Positions 46,588-55,799 are shown, numbered from the stretch's first letter. The stretch: DNA of 64,000 nucleotides from Mixophyes australis (GCA_036250195.1 JAVHZZ010000001.1:398402117-398466116); one strand, 5' to 3'. Notes: a model not told the origin generated them from the letters alone. Program-made: numbers and translations.

Positions 46588-48600
46588 TGTCACGGGCACT
46601 AGGAGTCTTTACCCAGGGATCACCAGGTGGTAGGCTTACCAGAGCAATGTAGATGGTAATAGGGTACTCTGGTAGCAGGGTGATCACGGAACAGGAAATG
46701 GTAGATGATGAGATGCTCAGGAAAGTCTATGACTAGCAGCACTGGTAATATGGAGGTAATAATACACGAGGAACTGTATGGACAAGGGCACGTGAAGGTA
46801 GTCAGTGGTCTGCGATAGCAAGTTGTACCACTGCTATAGTGAGGAGGAATGTCCAACAGAAACGAGGAGGTGATGAGAGTCAGCGGTCTGCGGATAGCAA
46901 GTTGTACCGCTGTCTGAGTGAAGGAATGGAATCCAAGTGGAGGTATCCGGGTAGTCAGTGGTCTGCGATAGCAAGTTGTACCACTGCTATGTGAGAGGAT
47001 ACTGGAACAGGTGATACGGGAAACAGGGATCAGTGGTCTGCCATCAGCAAGTTGTACCACTGAATATATATGTGAGGAGGTGCACGGGGAGAGACTGCAA
47101 CACAGGATATACACGGGCACCTTAAACACGATCCACAGTAATATGCACAATATATATATAAATGACTGAACAGGTCTGCAAATGTAGAAAGTCTCTTGAA
47201 GTAATCCGGCACAAGATAACACAGTCAATGATGGCAATAGACTCAGCGGATAGCAGACTCCAGAGGAGAACCAAACACAGTCCAGCAAGATATGCAATAC
47301 ACCAGCACAGTCAATGAGAAGTATGCATACCGTGGTTCAGAAGCAGGCAGTCAGATAGGAGTGCAGCGATACCTGAGCGGCAGGAGGCCGGCAGGATGAG
47401 AAGTCCCTGGATGGATGAGGCAGGGGTCTAGTAGGTGCAGCGCACAGGTAAGTAGACCAACAGGGACACGAATCCACAGGAATCAGTAGAACGTGGAACT
47501 GGACTCATGGAGGACCCAGGAGCATGGAGATGATCTAGCAGAGGAATAGCTGATGAGATACGAATCCAATGCTGACAGGAGGGTAGAGACCAGCGGGACA
47601 CAGGAAGGCGTGGAGAGCGGATCAGCAGTAGATGGACGATAGCGCTGACAGCAGCAGCAGGGCTCTGCGGACACGCGGAGGTAACCAGTAGCAACCAACA
47701 GGTGCCAATAGCGATGGAACACGGGAGAGCAGAGTAGACCAGGAGCTGTTGATCACGGAGAGTAGCGGATGACAATAATAGCAGCAGTCTCGAGGAAACA
47801 CGGGAGAGATGAGATGAGACTGTAGTGCACGGAGGCAGCGGATAGGAATCAGCTAACAGTCACGATGATGAAACACAGACGAGTTGCAAGCTGGAGACTG
47901 TAGTGCACGGAGGCAGCGGATAGGAATCAGCTAACAGTCACGATGATGAACACAGGCGAGTTGCAAGCTGGAGACTGTCGTTCACGGAGGCAGCGGATAG
48001 GAATCAGCTAACAGTCACGATGCTGAACACAGACGAGTTGCAAGCTGGAGACTGTAGTGCACGGAGGCAGCGGATAGGAATCAGCTCACAGACTTGATGA
48101 TGAACAGGTGAGTGGATGTGGAGAGAAGGCTGTAGTGCACTGAGGCAGCGGATAGGAATCAGCTCACAGACACAATGATATATGATAGCGTTGAAGTGGT
48201 ATAGAAGACTGTAGTGCACGGAGGCAGCGGATAGGAATCAGCTAACAGTCACGATGATACAGTTGATGGTAGAAGTGGTATGGGAACCACAGTGGTAGAA
48301 GTGGTTTGGAAACCACAGAGGTAGAAGTGGTTTGGAAACCACAGGAATCAGCAGCGCTGAATACACGAGGAAACACAGGAACACCTTCAGAGACTCATGG
48401 GGAATGAGACTCCAAGATCAGGCAACGTGGTGTTGACCACAGGTGCTTAATATAGGGAGTGTTGCCTGATCTGCCAATTGAGTTAAAGGGACATACACTG
48501 AAGTATAGGAAAGGGCTGCGCATGCGCAGACCCTCAGGATGGAGGACGGCCACGGTTCCTAAATGTCCGGGAAGAAGCACTCACAGTCCGGTGAGTGACA
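46588..48600 (-). repeat. 3' LTR of the chromovirus
   Basis: 2013 bp with TGT...ACA ends. Differs from the 5' LTR at 47841 (G/A), 47982 (T/G), 48141 (T/G) and 48294 (G/A), read by eye. Contains four CAGTGGT-type hairpins (46803-47062), a six-unit repeat (about 47818-48260) and three GTGGTTTGGAAACCAC-type hairpins (about 48265-48342). The pol stop codon lies inside it at 48534. I saw no AATAAA in element sense. Confidence 0.97.
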
Positions 48601-51600
48601 GTACCCCCCCTTTTAAAGGTGGGCACAGAACGCCTGGAACCGGGCTTGTCCGGATTTTTGGAATAAAACTTCTTCAAAAGGGCAGGAGCATTAAGATCTT
48701 CAGCTTTGATCCAAGAGCGCTCCTCAGGACCAAAGCCCTTCCAATGAACGAGGAAACGGAGGACTCCTCGCGAAATTTTTGCGTCTAGTACCTCAGTAAT
48801 CTCGAAATCCTCCTCCTGATGAACTTGAACTGGCTGCGGAGCTGAGGGAGGAGTTGAGAAACGGTTGATAATAAGAGGTTTGAGTAAAGACACATGGAAG
48901 GCATTAGAAATCCGAAGATTCTTAGGAAGAAGAAGTTTCACACATACTGGATTGATTACTTGAATGATCCTATATGGACCAATAAAACGAGGGGCGAATT
49001 TCATAGATGGGACCTTCAAACGAATATTTTTGGTAGATAACCAGACACGATCTCCAATTTTTAGTGGTGGAATAGCCCGCCTCTTCTTATCTGCGAAAGA
49101 TTTATATTTGATAGATGTCTTCTTTAAACAGGTCTTGACCTGAGACCAGATATTTTTAAAGGTCTGACAAGCAATCTCCACCGCAGGAACTTGGGTGGGC
49201 GGGAGGGCAGGAAATTCCGAAAAAGACGGATGGTGACCGTAGACCACGAAAAATGGAGTTTTGGATGATGACTCATGGTACATGTTGTTATGGGCGAATT
49301 CAGCCCAAGGAAGCAACTCTACCCAGTTGTCTTGATTGGCTGATGAGAACATCCTTATAAAGGTCTCAAGATCTTGATTGACCCGTTCAGTTTGTCCGTT
49401 AGATTGCGGATGGTAAGAAGATGAGAGTGCTAATCGTATGCCCAAGGTTTTACAAAGGGCTCGCCAGAATCTGGAAACGAATTGTACTCCTCTATCTGAC
49501 ACAATCTCAGACGGACATCCATGGATACGGAAGATCTCTTTAATGAAATATTCAGCCAGGATAGACGATGAAGGCAAACCAGACAGAGGGACGAAATGAG
49601 CCATCTTCGAAAATCTGTCCACCACCACCCAAATAGTGTTATGATTCTTACTAGGTGGTAAATCAGTAACGAAATCCATACTAATATGGGTCCATGGTTT
49701 GGACGGAATGGGTAGTGGTCGCAGCAACCCTGCTGGGGTTCTGCATGAGGATTTGAACTGGGAACATAACTCACAGGAAGCAATGAACTCTTTGATGTCT
49801 CTCCTCATTGAAGGCCACCAGTAACTTCGAGAGAGAATCTCAAAGGTCTTGTGTTCACCGGCGTGTCCAGAAAAACGAGAGGCATGGAACCACGAAAGGA
49901 TTTTCCTTCTTAGAGTAGGAGGCACGAGGGTCTTACCAAATGGTAGCGTTTTGGTGGATGAAGCAGCCAGTGAGATACATTTGGGGTCTAGAATGGTATG
50001 GTTGGAAACCTCTTCTATATCAGAGGACGTCACAAAAGCTCTAGATAAAGCGTCAGCTTTTTTGTTCTTGGCAGCTGGTTTGAAGGTTATTATTAATTCA
50101 AAACGGGAAAAGAAAAGAGACCATCTTGCTTGCCGAGGGTTCAAGCATTGGGCAGACTGGAGATATGACAAGTTCTTATGATCCGTGAAGATCGTCACCG
50201 GATGGCGAGCTCCTTCCAATAAGTATCTCCATTCCTCTAATGCAGCTTTGATGGCCAGTAACTCCTTGTCCCCGATAGTATAATTCTTCTCTGCGGGCAG
50301 AAGACCCCGAGAATAGAAGGCACAAGGATGGAATTTTTGCTGTTCAGAGCGTTGGGAGAGAATGGCTCCCAAGCCCACATTAGAGGCATCTACTTCTAGA
50401 AAGAAGGGGAGTGTCACATCAGGTTGTCGAAGGATTGGAGCCGAAGAGAAGGACTCTTTGAGTGTTTGAAAGGCTTGAAGAGCCTCAGGCGACCATTGCT
50501 TAGGATTAGCCCCTTTCCGAGTCAGGGCCACAATAGGAGATGCAATGGAAGAAAAGTCTTGAATGAAGCGTCTATAGTAATTGGCAAAACCTAAAAAACG
50601 CTGGATAGCACGAAGAGTAGTTGGCTGGGGCCAATGTAGTACAGCATTCACCTTGTCTGGATCCATCTTCAGGCCAACTCCGGAAACTATATACCCCAAG
50701 AATGGAATCTGGGGCAATTCGAATGAACATTTTTCTAATTTACAGAACAATGAATTTTTCCGTAGCCTGGAGAGGACTTCTGCCACATGTTGGTGGTGAG
50801 AAGGCAGGTCCTGTGAAAAGATCAATATGTCGTCCAGGTAGACGACGACACATACATATAATAAGTCCCGAAAGATCTCATTGATGAAGCCTTGAAAAAC
50901 AGCGGGGGCATTACACAGCCCGAAAGGCATTACCAGATATTCGTAATGCCCGTCTCTGGTGTTAAACGCTGTCTTCCATTCGTCACCGGAACGGATTCTG
51001 ATTAAATTGTAGGCACCACGAAGATCCAACTTAGTAAAGATACGGGCTCCCTTGATGCGATCGAATAGCTCAGTGATCAGCGGAATGGGATACCGATTCT
51101 TGATAGTAATGGCATTGAGTCCACGAAAATCTATGCAAGGGCGTAATGATCCATCCTTCTTTTTGACGAAGAAGAACCCAGCTCCAGCGGGAGAGGTGGA
51201 AGGTCGAATAAACCCACGCTGGAGGTTCTCCTGTATGTACTTAGATGTGGCTTGAGTTTCAGGTAATGAGAGTGGATAGACCCGGCCCCTGGGGGGAGTC
51301 TTGCCAGGTAGAAGGTCGATCGGACAATCCCAAGAACGATGAGGAGGAAGACGTTCAGACTGAGCTTTATCAAACACATCAGTAAATGAAGCATATTGAG
51401 GAGGGAGTCCCGGTGAGGTAGATGAGATGGAAGATTGCTGTACTTTGAGAGGAATAACTTGGGAAAGGCAACGATGGTGACATTCAGACCCCCAAGACGT
51501 GACTTGAGGGGTGCGCCAGTCAATCTGGGGAGAGTGACACTGAAGCCATGGAAGGCCTAAGACAATCGGACTTGTCGTAACAGGAAGGATTAAAAACGAT

Positions 51601-51929
51601 ATTTCTTCATGATGCAGGGCACCAATCTGAAGTGTTACTGGAGACGTACTCTGGGTGATGAGACCGTTGATGAGACGTGATCCATCTATAGCCGTCACAG
51701 TAATGGGTGTTTTTAAGGTAATCACTGGTAGAGACCATTGATTTACTAATGATTTGGAAATAAAATTTCCTGCTGCTCCGGAATCAATCAATGCCTGTGA
51801 CTCAAAGGTTTTGGTAGCAAAGGAAATCGTAACATCAAAAGCGCAGACTTTAGATTTCATGGAAGATGGAGAGGACTCCAGGGACCCTAACTTCACCTCT
51901 CCAGAACTAGTTAGGGCCTGGCATTTCCC
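48534..51929 (-). CDS. pol: Chromovirus Pol: protease-RT-RNase H-integrase-chromodomain
   Basis: Polyprotein that matures, copies and integrates the element. Numbering from 51896 (GTG; no ATG in frame): protease ALIDSGAAGNFI (35-46); RT with LDLRGAYNLI (290-299) and VVYLDDILIF (351-360); RNase H with EVDASN (501-506), GDKELLAI and FTDHKNL; integrase HHCC region (about 673-711) and DD35E residues at about D741, D801 and E837; chromodomain about 1029-1080 (FEITEVLDAK, FLVHWKGFGPEERSW). The chromodomain steers integration through chromatin marks in known chromoviruses. The frame is -1 to gag, opens at 51935, and enters through the slippery site at 51923-51929. It runs through the polypurine tract and ends 67 bp inside the 3' LTR. 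No stops; key residues present. Confidence 0.96.
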   Translation of the reverse strand, partial: GKCQALTSSGEVKLGSLESSPSSMKSKVCAFDVTISFATKTFESQALIDSGAAGNFISKSLVNQWSLPVITLKTPITVTAIDGSRLINGLITQSTSPVTLQIGALHHEEISFLILPVTTSPIVLGLPWLQCHSPQIDWRTPQVTSWGSECHHRCLSQVIPLKVQQSSISSTSPGLPPQYASFTDVFDKAQSERLPPHRSWDCPIDLLPGKTPPRGRVYPLSLPETQATSKYIQENLQRGFIRPSTSPAGAGFFFVKKKDGSLRPCIDFRGLNAITIKNRYPIPLITELFDRIKGARIFTKLDLRGAYNLIRIRSGDEWKTAFNTRDGHYEYLVMPFGLCNAPAVFQGFINEIFRDLLYVCVVVYLDDILIFSQDLPSHHQHVAEVLSRLRKNSLFCKLEKCSFELPQIPFLGYIVSGVGLKMDPDKVNAVLHWPQPTTLRAIQRFLGFANYYRRFIQDFSSIASPIVALTRKGANPKQWSPEALQAFQTLKESFSSAPILRQPDVTLPFFLEVDASNVGLGAILSQRSEQQKFHPCAFYSRGLLPAEKNYTIGDKELLAIKAALEEWRYLLEGARHPVTIFTDHKNLSYLQSAQCLNPRQARWSLFFSRFELIITFKPAAKNKKADALSRAFVTSSDIEEVSNHTILDPKCISLAASSTKTLPFGKTLVPPTLRRKILSWFHASRFSGHAGEHKTFEILSRSYWWPSMRRDIKEFIASCELCSQFKSSCRTPAGLLRPLPIPSKPWTHISMDFVTDLPPSKNHNTIWVVVDRFSKMAHFVPLSGLPSSSILAEYFIKEIFRIHGCPSEIVSDRGVQFVSRFWRALCKTLGIRLALSSSYHPQSNGQTERVNQDLETFIRMFSSANQDNWVELLPWAEFAHNNMYHESSSKTPFFVVYGHHPSFSEFPALPPTQVPAVEIACQTFKNIWSQVKTCLKKTSIKYKSFADKKRRAIPPLKIGDRVWLSTKNIRLKVPSMKFAPRFIGPYRIIQVINPVCVKLLLPKNLRISNAFHVSLLKPLIINRFSTPPSAPQPVQVHQEEDFEITEVLDAKISRGVLRFLVHWKGFGPEERSWIKAEDLNAPALLKKFYSKNPDKPGSRRSVPTFKRGGTVTHRTVSASSRTFRNRGRPPS
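48601..48622 (-). promoter_or_regulatory. Polypurine tract (plus-strand primer)
   Basis: In element sense CCTTTAAAAGGGGGGGTAC runs directly up to the 3' LTR (TGTCACTC...). Purine tract of AAAAGGGGGGG, the RNase H-resistant primer for second-strand synthesis. It is also coding (Pol residues near FKRGGT). Confidence 0.85.
51868..51929 (-). promoter_or_regulatory. -1 ribosomal frameshift signal: slippery heptamer plus pseudoknot
   Basis: In gag frame the heptamer G GGA AAT (51929-51923) fits X XXY YYZ. Gag ends 12 nt beyond the slip. After a 6-nt spacer follows stem 1 CCCTAAC (51916-51910) / GTTAGGG (51891-51885), and in its loop GGAGAGG (51902-51896) pairs with CCTCTCC downstream (51874-51868) as stem 2. 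Loops are 7, 4 and 10 nt. Both stems are perfect 7-mers. Slipping back one base leads into the open pol frame. All of this is seen in the sequence; the function is inferred. Confidence 0.85.
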
Positions 51930-52843
51930 GATCTCTTAGGGCAAGAGCTGAGAATATGAGTGGAATCAGCACAATAGATACAGAGTCTATTCTTTACTCT
52001 TCGTTTTCTCTCCTCTGAAGATAATTTGGAACGTCCTATCTCCATGGGAATCACAGAGGGTGAAACTGGACGAAATTGAGGGTTAGAACGAAGAGGTGCT
52101 TTAGCCGAAGTTGTTTTCTCAGCCTCTCTTTCACGAAATCTCATATCAACACGATGGCATAGAGAGATCAAATCTTCAAGTGACGAAGGAAGCTCTTGAG
52201 TAGTCAGTGCATCTTTAATTTTATCGGAGAGCCCCTGCCAGAAGGCGGCAACTAGGGCTTCAGTGTTCCACTGAAGTTCAGAGGCTAAGATCCTAAATTG
52301 AATGACGTACTGGCCTACTGTATGAGATCCTTGTCGCAGACGGAGGATGCTGGAAGCAGCGGAGGTCACACGACCTGGTTCATCGAACACACTTCGGAAT
52401 GTAGAAATGAATTTGGCACTATCTTGTAATATTGGATCGTTTCTTTCCCACAGAGGGGAGGCCCAAGCAAGGGCTTGTCCTGAAAACAAAGAGATAAGAT
52501 AGGCCACTCTGGAACGATGGGTAAAAAAATTTTGAGGTTGGAGCTCAAAATGGACTGAACATTGGTTAAGGAAACCCCTACAAGTTTTGGGGTCTCCATC
52601 GTACTTTGACGGAGTAGGCAGGTGAAGCGTGGAAGCTGTAGACACCTGGGATGGCACTGGGGAAACGGAGGAAAGCACAGGAGCCTCAGTAGTAGCTGTC
52701 ACAGTCTGTCCAGATGTTCCTTGGGAGGTTAATGACTGATAACACTGAAGTAACAGCTGTTGGCGGGCATCCTGTTGCTCCACACGGCTGACCAGATGCT
52801 GCAGCATCTCTTTGGCGGTAGGTTCCGTATCTGGGTCTGTCAT
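51911..52843 (-). CDS. gag: Chromovirus Gag
   Basis: 310-residue structural protein that forms the particle and packages the RNA. Starts MTDPDTEPTAKEMLQHLVSR (helical, coiled-coil-like, with QQDAR... to about residue 35), then a Q/S/T-rich linker, the retrotransposon-gag capsid core (about 75-210: PSKYDGDPKTCRGFLNQC, LISLFSGQALAWASPLWERN, FIQTFRSVF-type helices, LRLRQGSHTVGQYVIQFRIL), and a C-terminal CCHC zinc knuckle C-x2-C-x4-H-x4-C (CIYCADSTHILSSC). The ATG is 13 nt from the LTR end, directly after the PBS, so the leader is almost wholly LTR sequence. It ends TAA at 51911; pol follows by -1 frameshifting. Confidence 0.95.
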   Translation of the reverse strand: MTDPDTEPTAKEMLQHLVSRVEQQDARQQLLLQCYQSLTSQGTSGQTVTATTEAPVLSSVSPVPSQVSTASTLHLPTPSKYDGDPKTCRGFLNQCSVHFELQPQNFFTHRSRVAYLISLFSGQALAWASPLWERNDPILQDSAKFISTFRSVFDEPGRVTSAASSILRLRQGSHTVGQYVIQFRILASELQWNTEALVAAFWQGLSDKIKDALTTQELPSSLEDLISLCHRVDMRFREREAEKTTSAKAPLRSNPQFRPVSPSVIPMEIGRSKLSSEERKRRVKNRLCIYCADSTHILSSCPKRSGNARP

Positions 52844-52844
52844 G

Positions 52845-52854
52845 GCCTGATCTT
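52845..52854 (-). promoter_or_regulatory. Primer-binding site, self-priming type
   Basis: Two nt inside the 5' LTR end, in element sense AAGATCAGGC. It does not begin with TGG as tRNA-primed sites do. It is perfectly complementary over 10 nt to GCCTGATCTT at 54692-54683, the predicted 5' end of the element's own RNA. Tf1 and sushi elements prime in this way. Confidence 0.75.
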
Positions 52855-52856
52855 AC

Positions 52857-54869
52857 TGTCACGGGCACTAGGAGTCTTTACCCAGGGATCACCAGGTGGT
52901 AGGCTTACCAGAGCAATGTAGATGGTAATAGGGTACTCTGGTAGCAGGGTGATCACGGAACAGGAAATGGTAGATGATGAGATGCTCAGGAAAGTCTATG
53001 ACTAGCAGCACTGGTAATATGGAGGTAATAATACACGAGGAACTGTATGGACAAGGGCACGTGAAGGTAGTCAGTGGTCTGCGATAGCAAGTTGTACCAC
53101 TGCTATAGTGAGGAGGAATGTCCAACAGAAACGAGGAGGTGATGAGAGTCAGCGGTCTGCGGATAGCAAGTTGTACCGCTGTCTGAGTGAAGGAATGGAA
53201 TCCAAGTGGAGGTATCCGGGTAGTCAGTGGTCTGCGATAGCAAGTTGTACCACTGCTATGTGAGAGGATACTGGAACAGGTGATACGGGAAACAGGGATC
53301 AGTGGTCTGCCATCAGCAAGTTGTACCACTGAATATATATGTGAGGAGGTGCACGGGGAGAGACTGCAACACAGGATATACACGGGCACCTTAAACACGA
53401 TCCACAGTAATATGCACAATATATATATAAATGACTGAACAGGTCTGCAAATGTAGAAAGTCTCTTGAAGTAATCCGGCACAAGATAACACAGTCAATGA
53501 TGGCAATAGACTCAGCGGATAGCAGACTCCAGAGGAGAACCAAACACAGTCCAGCAAGATATGCAATACACCAGCACAGTCAATGAGAAGTATGCATACC
53601 GTGGTTCAGAAGCAGGCAGTCAGATAGGAGTGCAGCGATACCTGAGCGGCAGGAGGCCGGCAGGATGAGAAGTCCCTGGATGGATGAGGCAGGGGTCTAG
53701 TAGGTGCAGCGCACAGGTAAGTAGACCAACAGGGACACGAATCCACAGGAATCAGTAGAACGTGGAACTGGACTCATGGAGGACCCAGGAGCATGGAGAT
53801 GATCTAGCAGAGGAATAGCTGATGAGATACGAATCCAATGCTGACAGGAGGGTAGAGACCAGCGGGACACAGGAAGGCGTGGAGAGCGGATCAGCAGTAG
53901 ATGGACGATAGCGCTGACAGCAGCAGCAGGGCTCTGCGGACACGCGGAGGTAACCAGTAGCAACCAACAGGTGCCAATAGCGATGGAACACGGGAGAGCA
54001 GAGTAGACCAGGAGCTGTTGATCACGGAGAGTAGCGGATGACAATAATAGCAGCAGTCTCGAGGAAACACGGGAGAGATGAGATGAGACTGTAGTGCACG
54101 GAGGCAGCGAATAGGAATCAGCTAACAGTCACGATGATGAAACACAGACGAGTTGCAAGCTGGAGACTGTAGTGCACGGAGGCAGCGGATAGGAATCAGC
54201 TAACAGTCACGATGATGAACACAGGCGAGTTGCAAGCTGGAGACTGTCGTGCACGGAGGCAGCGGATAGGAATCAGCTAACAGTCACGATGCTGAACACA
54301 GACGAGTTGCAAGCTGGAGACTGTAGTGCACGGAGGCAGCGGATAGGAATCAGCTCACAGACTTGATGATGAACAGGTGAGTGGATGTGGAGAGAAGGCT
54401 GTAGTGCACGGAGGCAGCGGATAGGAATCAGCTCACAGACACAATGATATATGATAGCGTTGAAGTGGTATAGAAGACTGTAGTGCACGGAGGCAGCGGA
54501 TAGGAATCAGCTAACAGTCACGATGATACAGTTGATGGTAGAAGTGGTATGGGAACCACAGTAGTAGAAGTGGTTTGGAAACCACAGAGGTAGAAGTGGT
54601 TTGGAAACCACAGGAATCAGCAGCGCTGAATACACGAGGAAACACAGGAACACCTTCAGAGACTCATGGGGAATGAGACTCCAAGATCAGGCAACGTGGT
54701 GTTGACCACAGGTGCTTAATATAGGGAGTGTTGCCTGATCTGCCAATTGAGTTAAAGGGACATACACTGAAGTATAGGAAAGGGCTGCGCATGCGCAGAC
54801 CCTCAGGATGGAGGACGGCCACGGTTCCTAAATGTCCGGGAAGAAGCACTCACAGTCCGGTGAGTGACA
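52857..54869 (-). repeat. 5' LTR of the chromovirus
   Basis: 2013 bp. In element sense: U3 is short (54869 to about 54692), then a very long R-U5 (about 1.84 kb) with the same hairpin and repeat arrays as the 3' LTR. Open frames of up to 225 codons inside both LTRs are identical by-products and show no domain. Confidence 0.97.
54716..54723 (-). promoter_or_regulatory. TATA box of the chromovirus 5' LTR
   Basis: TATATTAA in element sense, about 31 nt upstream of the GCCTGATCTT (54692) that is complementary to the PBS. The spacing is that of a pol II TATA box to its start site. The same box is in the 3' LTR at 48447-48454. Confidence 0.7.
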
Positions 54870-54888
54870 ATTTGCAATGAAAATCAAT

Positions 54889-55795
54889 CTAGCCACTGCG
54901 TGCAAAATCAATTGTAGGGTTCGAGTCTGATTTTGGGAAGACCAGTAAGGAGGGAATGCAATAGTCGATGCAGGAGATGATGAGTGCATGAATTAAAGTT
55001 TTTACAGTAGCTTGTGTCAGATATGTATGCATTCTGGAAATGTTTTTTAGATGTATGCAGCATGATGTAAATATAGAGTTGATGTGAGGAACAAAGGATA
55101 GTTGTGAGTCAAGGATTACACCTAGGCAGCGAGCTTGAGTGGTGGGATTTATGATCATGTTTTCAACAGAAATAGAAATGTCAGGCAGGAAGCTTCTGTT
55201 GTTGGGTGGGAATATAATTAATTCTGTTTTTGAAAGACTGAGTTTGAGTTGGCGAGAAGACATACAAGATGAAATGGCAGAAAGATAGTCAGTAACGTGA
55301 GACAACACGGATGGTGAAATATCAGGAGAGGATAGATAAATTTGTGTATTATCCGCATAGAGATGATACTGAAATCCAAAGGAGCCTATTAGTTTTCCAA
55401 GAGAAGTGATGTAGAAATAGAATAGCAGAGGACCTAGGACTGAGCCTTGTGATACTCCAACTGATAACGGAAGCAGAGCAGAGGTGGATCCAGAGAAATT
55501 AACACTGAAAGAGTGATTAGATCGGTATGATGAGAACCAGGATAGGACAGTGTCTTGAAGACCTAGGGATTGTAGTGTCTGTATGAGGAGAGAGTGGTCA
55601 ACAGTGTCGAATGCAGCAGAGGGATCCAGGAGAATTAGAGGAGAGTAATCATCTTTAGTTTTAGCTGTGATCAGATTGTTGACAACCTTGGTCAGCGCAG
55701 TCTCTGTGGAGTGTTGAAAGCAAAAGCCTGATTGAAGAGGATCCAATAGGATGTTCAAGAGCTTGAGGACTATGTTCAAGACATCAATAATGCTA
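54889..55795 (-). pseudogene. L2-like reverse transcriptase, truncated and mutated
   Basis: RT part of an L2 LINE ORF2, open in one frame. It reads [60 protein letters not shown] and [13 protein letters not shown]. The catalytic YADD is YADN, so the second catalytic Asp is lost. It continues with [10 protein letters not shown] and [12 protein letters not shown]. 5'-truncated near 55795 (no endonuclease domain); the 3' continuation lies at 45440-45902 beyond the inserted LTR elements. Codons 5' of about 55795 in the same frame are host sequence. Confidence 0.85.
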
Positions 55796-55799
55796 TTTT

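Larger units (their letters stand above)
46588..54869 (-). mobile_element. Complete Ty3/gypsy chromovirus, near-identical LTRs
   Basis: 8282-bp element flanked by ATTTG (46583-46587 and 54870-54874). In element direction (right to left): 5' LTR 54869-52857, PBS, gag 52843-51911, -1 frameshift signal, pol 51929-48534 (protease, RT, RNase H, integrase, chromodomain), polypurine tract about 48621-48602, 3' LTR 48600-46588. LTRs are both 2013 bp and differ at four positions that I found. Intact frames and near-identical LTRs indicate a recent insertion, possibly still competent. Self-priming PBS and chromodomain place it in the Tf1/sushi group. Confidence 0.97.
45212..55795 (-). mobile_element. 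L2-like LINE, split by a solo LTR and a Ty3 element
   Basis: LINE pieces are 54870-55795 (RT), 46573-46587 (15 bp between the insertions) and 45212-45902 (C-terminus, 3' UTR, tail). Joined in order they read through the insertion points without loss apart from the two 5-bp duplications. The 3' end has TTGTAAGCTTGTGATCAGGA, GTAAAGCACTACAGAATATG, GGCGCTATATAAATAAATGT and a GATGATGATGATG tail. It is 5'-truncated at about 55795. This tail is the one shared by the V-SINE-like SINEs. Confidence 0.85.

Noticed and set aside
46620..47297. 225-codon minus frame, repeated at 52889-53566, plus 115-codon frames at 47428-47775 and 53697-54044
   Set aside because: They lie in the R-U5 part of the two LTRs and consist of translated hairpin repeats. 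No recognisable domain; the solo LTR breaks them differently.
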